From positions 197,077 through 261,076 of the forward strand of contig NZ_NITZ01000004.1 in NCBI RefSeq assembly GCF_002632615.1: a stretch of DNA of 64,000 bases, in the 5' to 3' direction. Position numbers and translations under genes: made by a program. The notes under the pieces were generated by a model, which saw only the letters and a program-made list of their open reading frames with translations, had not been told where the DNA came from and ran no database searches. Shown piece by piece: positions 56,921-64,000 of this stretch (positions are counted from its first letter, which is position 1; every line of letters begins with the position of its first letter). The DNA comes from Xenorhabdus miraniensis. Lineage in GTDB: Bacteria > Pseudomonadota > Gammaproteobacteria > Enterobacterales > Enterobacteriaceae.

Positions 56921-57940
56921 ATGACTATCAGGGTAGCGATTAACGGTTTTGGGAGAATAGGGCGCAGTGTCTTGCGTGCTATTTACGAATCCGGGCGTCG
57001 GGCTGAAATTTCAGTGATCGCTATCAATGAATTAGCAGATGCGGAAGGCATTGCTCATTTATTGAAATACGATTCCAGTCATGGGCGTTTTGCATGGGAT
57101 ATACGCCTGAATAATGATTTATTGCAAGTAGGAGATGACAGTATTCGGCTGTTTCATCAGCAGGATATTTCAGCTTTGCCGTGGAAAGATCTGGGTATTG
57201 ATATCGTGCTTGACTGCACGGGTAAGTATGGCGATCGGGCAGATGGAAAAGCTCATATTGCCAGTGGTGCCAAAAAAGTCCTGTTTTCTCATCCGGGAGG
57301 AAATGACTTGGATGCAACCGTGGTATATGGTGTCAATCACCATTCATTGGTTGCGGAAGATCGCATTGTTTCCAATGCGTCCTGTACAACAAACTGCATC
57401 ATTCCCATCATAAAAGTGTTGGATGATGCGTTCAATATTGAATCTGGCACGGTGACAACCATCCATGCGTCGATGAATGATCAGCCAGTGATTGATGCGT
57501 ATCACCGTGATTTACGTCGAACCCGGGCGGCCAGTCAATCCATCATTCCTGTTGATACAAAACTGGCGGCGGGCATCACTCGTATTTTCCCCAAATTCAG
57601 TGATCGGTTTGAGGCGATTTCTGTACGAGTGCCCACGATTAACGTGACAGCCATTGACTTAAGCGTGACAGTCCGCGCCGCAGTGAAAGTTTGCGATGTG
57701 AATCGGCTCCTGCAAAAATCAGCTCTCAGAGAGTTTCATGGTATAGTGGATTACACTGACTTGCCGTTAGTTTCAACGGATTTTAACCACGATCCCCACA
57801 GTGCCATTGTTGATGGAACACAAACGAGGGTCAGCGGTAATCACCTGATCAAAACCCTCGTATGGTGTGATAATGAATGGGGCTTTGCTAATCGCATGAT
57901 TGACACGGCGCTGGCAATGGCCGCAACCGGTTTCAAATAA
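56921..57940 (+). CDS. epd: D-erythrose-4-phosphate dehydrogenase
   Basis: GAPDH paralogue oxidising erythrose-4-P for pyridoxal phosphate synthesis. 339 residues (E. coli Epd 339). NAD site [20 protein letters not shown], nucleophile Cys in [10 protein letters not shown], and the Epd-typical [20 protein letters not shown] where GAPDH has a TATQKT.D element, which separates it from gapA. The 311-base gap behind tktA holds the promoter. pgk follows 74 bases later and fbaA after that, as in E. coli. Confidence 0.95.
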   Translation: MTIRVAINGFGRIGRSVLRAIYESGRRAEISVIAINELADAEGIAHLLKYDSSHGRFAWDIRLNNDLLQVGDDSIRLFHQQDISALPWKDLGIDIVLDCTGKYGDRADGKAHIASGAKKVLFSHPGGNDLDATVVYGVNHHSLVAEDRIVSNASCTTNCIIPIIKVLDDAFNIESGTVTTIHASMNDQPVIDAYHRDLRRTRAASQSIIPVDTKLAAGITRIFPKFSDRFEAISVRVPTINVTAIDLSVTVRAAVKVCDVNRLLQKSALREFHGIVDYTDLPLVSTDFNHDPHSAIVDGTQTRVSGNHLIKTLVWCDNEWGFANRMIDTALAMAATGFK

Positions 57941-58014
57941 TCATTTGTTATGCCACAGACGGTACATAGCAGAAGATTGAGTAATTTTATAAAGAATCAA
58001 TGAGAGGATTCACC

Positions 58015-59181
58015 ATGTCTGTAATTAAGATGACTGATTTAGATCTGGCGGGTAAACGCGTATTGATCCGTGCTGATCTGAATGTGCCTGTAAAAGATGG
58101 CAAAGTGACTTCTGATGCACGTATCCGTGCGTCTTTGCCGACGATTGAGGCTGCGTTAAATCAGGGAGCCAAAGTCATGGTTACTTCTCACCTGGGACGC
58201 CCGACTGAAGGAGAATACAACGAAGAGTTCTCACTGAAACCTGTCGTTGATTACCTGAAAGAAGTACTTTCTTCTCCTGTTCGTCTGGAAAAAGAGTATC
58301 TGGATGGTGTTGAAGTGTCGGAAGGCGAATTAGTTGTTCTGGAAAACGTTCGCTTCAACAAAGGTGAGAAAAAAGACGATGAAACATTATCGAAGCACTA
58401 TGCAGCACTGTGTGATGTGTATGTAATGGACGCTTTTGGTACAGCTCACCGTGCTCAGGCGTCAACTCACGGCGTTGCTAAATTTGCCCCGATTGCCTGT
58501 GCTGGCCCGCTGCTGTCCGGTGAGCTGGAAGCGTTGGGTAAAGCGCTGCATAACCCGGCTCGTCCAATGGTGGCGATTGTGGGGGGATCTAAAGTCTCAA
58601 CCAAACTGACTGTGCTGGATTCACTGTCCAAAATTGCTGATCAACTGATCGTGGGTGGCGGTATTGCCAATACTTTTGTTGCCGCAGAAGGGCATAATGT
58701 TGGTCGTTCACTGTACGAAGATGATTTGATCCCAGAAGCGAAAAAACTGCTGGAAAGCTGTGATATTCCAGTTCCTACTGATGTTCGTGTTGCGACGGAA
58801 TTTTCAGAAACTGCGGAAGCGACGCTGAAATCGACCAGTGAAATTAAAGACGAAGAACAAATCCTTGATTTGGGCGATGCGTCTGCTGAACGTCTGGCTG
58901 CAATCCTGAAAGATGCCAAAACCATTCTGTGGAATGGCCCTGTGGGTGTTTTTGAATTCCCTAACTTCCGTAAAGGAACCGAAATTGTTGCCCGCGCGAT
59001 TGCTGAGAGCGATGCTTTCTCTATCGCAGGGGGTGGTGATACGTTGGCAGCAATCGACCTGTTCGAAATTGCTGACAAAATCTCTTACATCTCTACTGGT
59101 GGTGGTGCTTTCCTTGAGTTTGTTGAAGGCAAAAAACTGCCAGCCGTTGTGATGCTGGAAGAACGTGCTAAAAGTAACTAA
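58015..59181 (+). CDS. pgk: Phosphoglycerate kinase
   Basis: ATP-forming step of glycolysis. 388 residues from ATG 58015 (GAGAGGAT upstream, start [16 protein letters not shown] as in E. coli); five codons upstream in frame are not family-like. Signature [16 protein letters not shown], substrate Arg/His in [13 protein letters not shown], hinge [10 protein letters not shown] and C-terminal [10 protein letters not shown] with the phosphate-binding GGGAFLEF. Co-transcribed with epd and fbaA. Confidence 0.97.
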   Translation: MSVIKMTDLDLAGKRVLIRADLNVPVKDGKVTSDARIRASLPTIEAALNQGAKVMVTSHLGRPTEGEYNEEFSLKPVVDYLKEVLSSPVRLEKEYLDGVEVSEGELVVLENVRFNKGEKKDDETLSKHYAALCDVYVMDAFGTAHRAQASTHGVAKFAPIACAGPLLSGELEALGKALHNPARPMVAIVGGSKVSTKLTVLDSLSKIADQLIVGGGIANTFVAAEGHNVGRSLYEDDLIPEAKKLLESCDIPVPTDVRVATEFSETAEATLKSTSEIKDEEQILDLGDASAERLAAILKDAKTILWNGPVGVFEFPNFRKGTEIVARAIAESDAFSIAGGGDTLAAIDLFEIADKISYISTGGGAFLEFVEGKKLPAVVMLEERAKSN

Positions 59182-59238
59182 GTTGTGCTAGCAGGCAGTG
59201 TTTGCTGCCTGTTCAATATCAATACAGGACCACGTAAC

Positions 59239-60315
59239 ATGTCTAAAATTTTTGATTTCGTAAAACCGGGTGTCATCACTGGTGATGATGTTCAAAAAGT
59301 CTTTGCCGTCGCTAAAGAAAACAATTTCGCATTACCAGCGGTTAACTGTGTCGGTACTGATTCCATCAACGCAGTGTTAGAAACGGCGGCAAAAGTACGT
59401 GCTCCGGTCATTATCCAGTTTTCCAACGGCGGTGCGTCTTTCGTTGCCGGCAAGGGGCTGAAAGTAGAAGGCCAGCAATCGGCAATTATCGGTGCTATCT
59501 CTGGTGCTCACCACGTTCACCAGATGGCAGAACATTACGGTGTGCCTGTTATCCTGCATACCGACCATTGCGCACGTAAATTGCTGCCATGGATCGATGG
59601 CCTGCTGGACGCAGGTGAGAAACATTATGCGCAAACTGGCAAGCCTCTGTTCTCTTCCCACATGATTGATCTGTCAGAAGAATCTCTGGAAGAAAACATT
59701 GAGATTTGCAGCCAATATCTGGCACGCATGGCAAAAATCGACATGACGCTGGAAATTGAACTCGGTTGTACTGGTGGTGAAGAAGATGGTGTTGATAACA
59801 GCCATCTGGACAGCTCTTCCCTGTACACTCAGCCAGAAGACGTGGCTTACGCGTATGAAAAACTGAATGCCATCAGCCCACGTTTCACCATCGCGGCCTC
59901 TTTCGGTAACGTTCACGGTGTATACAAACCCGGTAACGTTAAACTGACACCAAAAATCCTGCGTAACTCTCAGGACTACGTTTCTGAGAAATTCAACCTG
60001 CCACACAACAGTCTGGACTTCGTTTTCCACGGTGGTTCCGGTTCTACCGCAGAAGAGATTCAGGAAGCAGTCAGCTACGGTGTAGTAAAAATGAATATCG
60101 ATACTGATACCCAGTGGGCAACTTGGGAAGGTATTCTGAATTACTACAAAAAGAACGAAGGCTATCTGCAAGGTCAGTTGGGTAACCCAGAAGGTGCGGA
60201 CAAACCTAACAAGAAATTCTATGATCCACGTGTTTGGTTGCGTGCGGGTCAGGCTGCTATGATTGTTCGTCTGGAACAGGCTTTTAAAGAGCTGAATGCG
60301 GTTGATGTGCTGTAA
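59239..60315 (+). CDS. fbaA: Fructose-bisphosphate aldolase class II
   Basis: Zn-dependent aldolase cleaving fructose-1,6-bisphosphate. 358 residues from ATG 59239 (start MSKIFDFVKPGVITGDDVQK as in E. coli; AGGA nine bases upstream). Zn ligands and active site: HTDHCARKLLPW (Asp109 and His110), ELGCTGGEEDGVDNSH, NVHGVY, FHGGSGST and NIDTDTQWA. Ends the epd-pgk-fbaA operon. Confidence 0.97.
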   Translation: MSKIFDFVKPGVITGDDVQKVFAVAKENNFALPAVNCVGTDSINAVLETAAKVRAPVIIQFSNGGASFVAGKGLKVEGQQSAIIGAISGAHHVHQMAEHYGVPVILHTDHCARKLLPWIDGLLDAGEKHYAQTGKPLFSSHMIDLSEESLEENIEICSQYLARMAKIDMTLEIELGCTGGEEDGVDNSHLDSSSLYTQPEDVAYAYEKLNAISPRFTIAASFGNVHGVYKPGNVKLTPKILRNSQDYVSEKFNLPHNSLDFVFHGGSGSTAEEIQEAVSYGVVKMNIDTDTQWATWEGILNYYKKNEGYLQGQLGNPEGADKPNKKFYDPRVWLRAGQAAMIVRLEQAFKELNAVDVL

Positions 60316-60348
60316 TGGCACTAAATTAGCACTGTAGTCGGTAGTTAT

Positions 60349-60377
60349 AAACTGCACCTGATTTTGAGGTGCAGTTT
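60349..60377 (+). terminator. Hairpin downstream of fbaA
   Basis: Perfect 11-bp stem AAACTGCACCT/AGGTGCAGTTT, seven-base loop. Only three T in the arm end, so efficiency is uncertain. Confidence 0.65.
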
Positions 60378-60645
60378 AGGATATATGGATTATAACGATA
60401 TCTTTCCGGTATAAGTGACACGGCTGACTGAGGCTTGTTGTAATATTCAATCTTGATGTAGAAATCAAGACATATCGCGGTATTAATTTCCTGAGCACCG
60501 CCGACGGAATTTCATAATTCTCTGCATAACGATTATTAACTCTTTTGATATTATTGGTATCAAACTGGTTATAACTATTATTATGATAAACATTACCCTG
60601 AGTATTTTTGGGAGCAGTTTGAGAGTAAATTATTAGATTAACAGG
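60376..60645 (-). pseudogene. Start-less open frame between fbaA and dtpB
   Basis: 89 uninterrupted codons without an ATG at the head, containing VYHNNSYNQFDTNNIKRVNN and NYEIPSAVLRKLIPRY. Asn/Tyr-rich. Could be a decayed gene on the minus strand or chance in AT-rich DNA; its stop lies in the fbaA hairpin. No family recognised. Confidence 0.25.
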
Positions 60646-60689
60646 TTAACGAATAAAAAAGGATATTTTATTTTTCACTGATTATGTGG

Positions 60690-60733
60690 AAAAACAGTTT
60701 CCGCTCGTGATCTTAATGACCAGCAAGCGGAAA
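60690..60733 (-). terminator. Terminator of dtpB
   Basis: TTTCCGCT/AGCGGAAA arms (60698-60705, 60726-60733) with a 20-base loop; on the minus strand it continues CTGTTTTT. Confidence 0.65.
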
Positions 60734-60762
60734 ATGTGTTTAAGCCAGCAGAATGAGAGCGA

Positions 60763-62229
60763 TTACGCCTTCACGTCTTCTTTCATAATACGGTTCAACC
60801 ATGGCACCATAAAGGCCATAATGATGGCGATGACTAGTGTGGCGATACCGATTTTACCAAATACGCCAGTATAAATTGGCAGGGTTTGCAGTGGATCACT
60901 CACACCTTTTGGTGTAGCAGTGAAGGTTGCCACATAACTACCCAATACTGAAGCCGCAGCTTGTGACAGGAACCACATGCCCAGAATAAATCCAGTCAGA
61001 TAGCTGGGAACAAATGTTGCCACCATCACCAGCCCCAAGGCACTAATCATTAATTCGCCTACACTCTGGAACAGATACACGAGTACGATAAACCAGGGAG
61101 ATGTAATGCCATTCTCATCGGCAAATAAGCCGGAGGCTGCGGCGGTCAGGAAGCCCAGAGAGCACAGGAACATGCCGAAAGTGAATTTCGTTGGCATCGA
61201 AAAATCTTTACCTTTAGCTCCCAGTCGAGTGTAAACCACTGCCAGAATAGGGCTAACAATAATGATCCAGAATGGGTTTAGTGCCTGGAAACTGATGGGA
61301 TTGATATCAAAACCCAGAATCTGGTGATGAACGTTGTTGATTGCAAAGAAGTTGAGGGAAGTCGGCATCTGGCTATACAGGATAAAGAACACGATAGCCT
61401 GAAGCATCAGAACAAATGCCACGAACATTTTATTGCGGCCGATTTTGTCCTGTTTGAATGCCTGCCAGAAGAAAATTATGACAACAACGGCAGAAATCGT
61501 TGCCAGCGCAATATTGGCAATTTTGATGTTGTGCAATAACCATGCACAGATGCCAATCATTGCCACTGCACCAATCAGCACTAAAAACAGAGTCATATAA
61601 TTTATTGGTGCATGGTCAGGTTCTGAACCGATATTATGTACCATGCGACGGCAAGCAATATAAACCAGCAGAGCAATAATCAGGCCAATACCACAGATAT
61701 TATAGGTGAGAGCATAACCATATTTTTCAGCAATGACAGGAGCGAGGGAGAGGGAAACCAGGGAACCGAGGTTGATGGACATATAAAATAGCGTAAATGC
61801 ACCATCTAAACGCGGGTCTTGTGGCGGATAACACTTTGCCAGCAGGCTGGCAGGGTTGGCTTTGAAGAGGCCATTACCAACAGCGACGGTTCCTAAGGCA
61901 TAGAAAATCAGCTCAGGTTCTATGATGGAAAGGCCAATCATAAAGTAGCCGATTGCCAGTATAATGGCACCCAAAACAATTGTTCGCTTTGTCCCAAGTA
62001 AGTGATCTCCGACATAACCACCGATGGAAATCAGACCGTAAACCAGTGCGGTAAATGCACCAAAAGTAATAAATGATTCTGCTTCTGAAAAACCAAGCTT
62101 TTGCACGAAGTAAACGGCAAGAATGCCTTGAACGCCGTAGTAACCAAATCGTTCCCACAATTCAACAAAAAAGATCATGAAAAAGGGTTTCGGTTGATCC
62201 CATAAACCGACCGGGGCGGTTTTACTCAT
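60763..62229 (-). CDS. dtpB: Proton-dependent dipeptide/tripeptide permease DtpB
   Basis: POT/PTR family, 488 residues, about 14 membrane helices. [19 protein letters not shown] (the ExxERFxYY proton motif), [34 protein letters not shown] and the later [20 protein letters not shown] follow E. coli DtpB more closely than DtpA. Imports di- and tripeptides at the inner membrane. Monocistronic, terminator behind. Fits a protein-rich, insect-cadaver or host life-style (inference). Confidence 0.92.
   Translation of the reverse strand: MSKTAPVGLWDQPKPFFMIFFVELWERFGYYGVQGILAVYFVQKLGFSEAESFITFGAFTALVYGLISIGGYVGDHLLGTKRTIVLGAIILAIGYFMIGLSIIEPELIFYALGTVAVGNGLFKANPASLLAKCYPPQDPRLDGAFTLFYMSINLGSLVSLSLAPVIAEKYGYALTYNICGIGLIIALLVYIACRRMVHNIGSEPDHAPINYMTLFLVLIGAVAMIGICAWLLHNIKIANIALATISAVVVIIFFWQAFKQDKIGRNKMFVAFVLMLQAIVFFILYSQMPTSLNFFAINNVHHQILGFDINPISFQALNPFWIIIVSPILAVVYTRLGAKGKDFSMPTKFTFGMFLCSLGFLTAAASGLFADENGITSPWFIVLVYLFQSVGELMISALGLVMVATFVPSYLTGFILGMWFLSQAAASVLGSYVATFTATPKGVSDPLQTLPIYTGVFGKIGIATLVIAIIMAFMVPWLNRIMKEDVKA

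Positions 62230-64000
<1,771 letters not shown>

Noticed and set aside
60686..60874. Small plus-strand frame near the end of dtpB
   Set aside because: Antisense to the dtpB 3' end and its terminator.

Overview
The window looks like a chromosome segment of an insect- or nematode-associated member of the Morganellaceae, most likely Xenorhabdus or Photorhabdus. This is inferred from enterobacterial core genes in mostly E. coli-like order, moderate to low GC, degenerate ERIC elements, and a cargo region with a PA-I-like lectin and other small secreted or effector-like proteins. No ribosomal RNA is present, so the genus is not certain.

Layout. 1-735: edge of a probable IS256 transposase and a GNAT-like gene. 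1235-4425: acnB and yacL. 4632-31158: a long conserved block, mscS-argO-yggE-argP-rpiA-serA-ygfA-6S RNA-zapA-ygfB-pepP-ubiH-ubiI-gcvT-gcvH-gcvP-(HD hydrolase)-ygfZ-sdhE-ygfX-fldB-xerD-dsbC-recJ-prfB-lysS. prfB carries its programmed +1 frameshift. 31329-47660: an accessory island starting at tRNA-Gly(CCC). It begins with an integrase relic and holds a LecA-like lectin, two orphan lipoproteins, deleted IS5, IS3 and IS1 family elements, an MFS pump, a benE/XRE-cupin pair with a strong palindromic operator, a MOA-like cysteine protease, a methyl-parathion-hydrolase-like secreted enzyme, a DUF2807-like protein, soxR with mepB, and a compact AT-rich four-gene operon (PP-loop ATPase, NUDIX, class-V aminotransferase-like, EamA exporter). 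47712-52144: core mltD-gloB-yafS-rnhA-dnaQ-tRNA-Asp. 52145-54600: a second small variable spot with a YefM/YoeB module between duplicated terminators, a GNAT gene and decayed genes, including a macro-domain relic. 54615-60315: tktA-epd-pgk-fbaA. 60763-64000: dtpB and the start of a BglF-type PTS permease.

How the genes work together. The core covers the TCA cycle (acnB, sdhE), pentose phosphate and lower glycolysis (rpiA, tktA, epd, pgk, fbaA), serine-glycine-one-carbon metabolism (serA, gcvTHP, ygfA, ygfZ), ubiquinone hydroxylation (ubiH, ubiI), DNA maintenance (xerD, recJ, rnhA, dnaQ), translation (prfB, lysS, two tRNAs), and cell-wall or osmotic functions (mltD, mscS, zapA). Compared with E. 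coli, the fbaA-pgk-epd-tktA block is no longer next to mscS.

The best candidate for an undescribed system is the operon at 44272-47137, whose enzyme combination suggests synthesis and export of a small molecule. Next are the MOA-type protease at 39610-40641 and a canonical SoxR-dependent promoter at 43493-43523 that has no soxS downstream.
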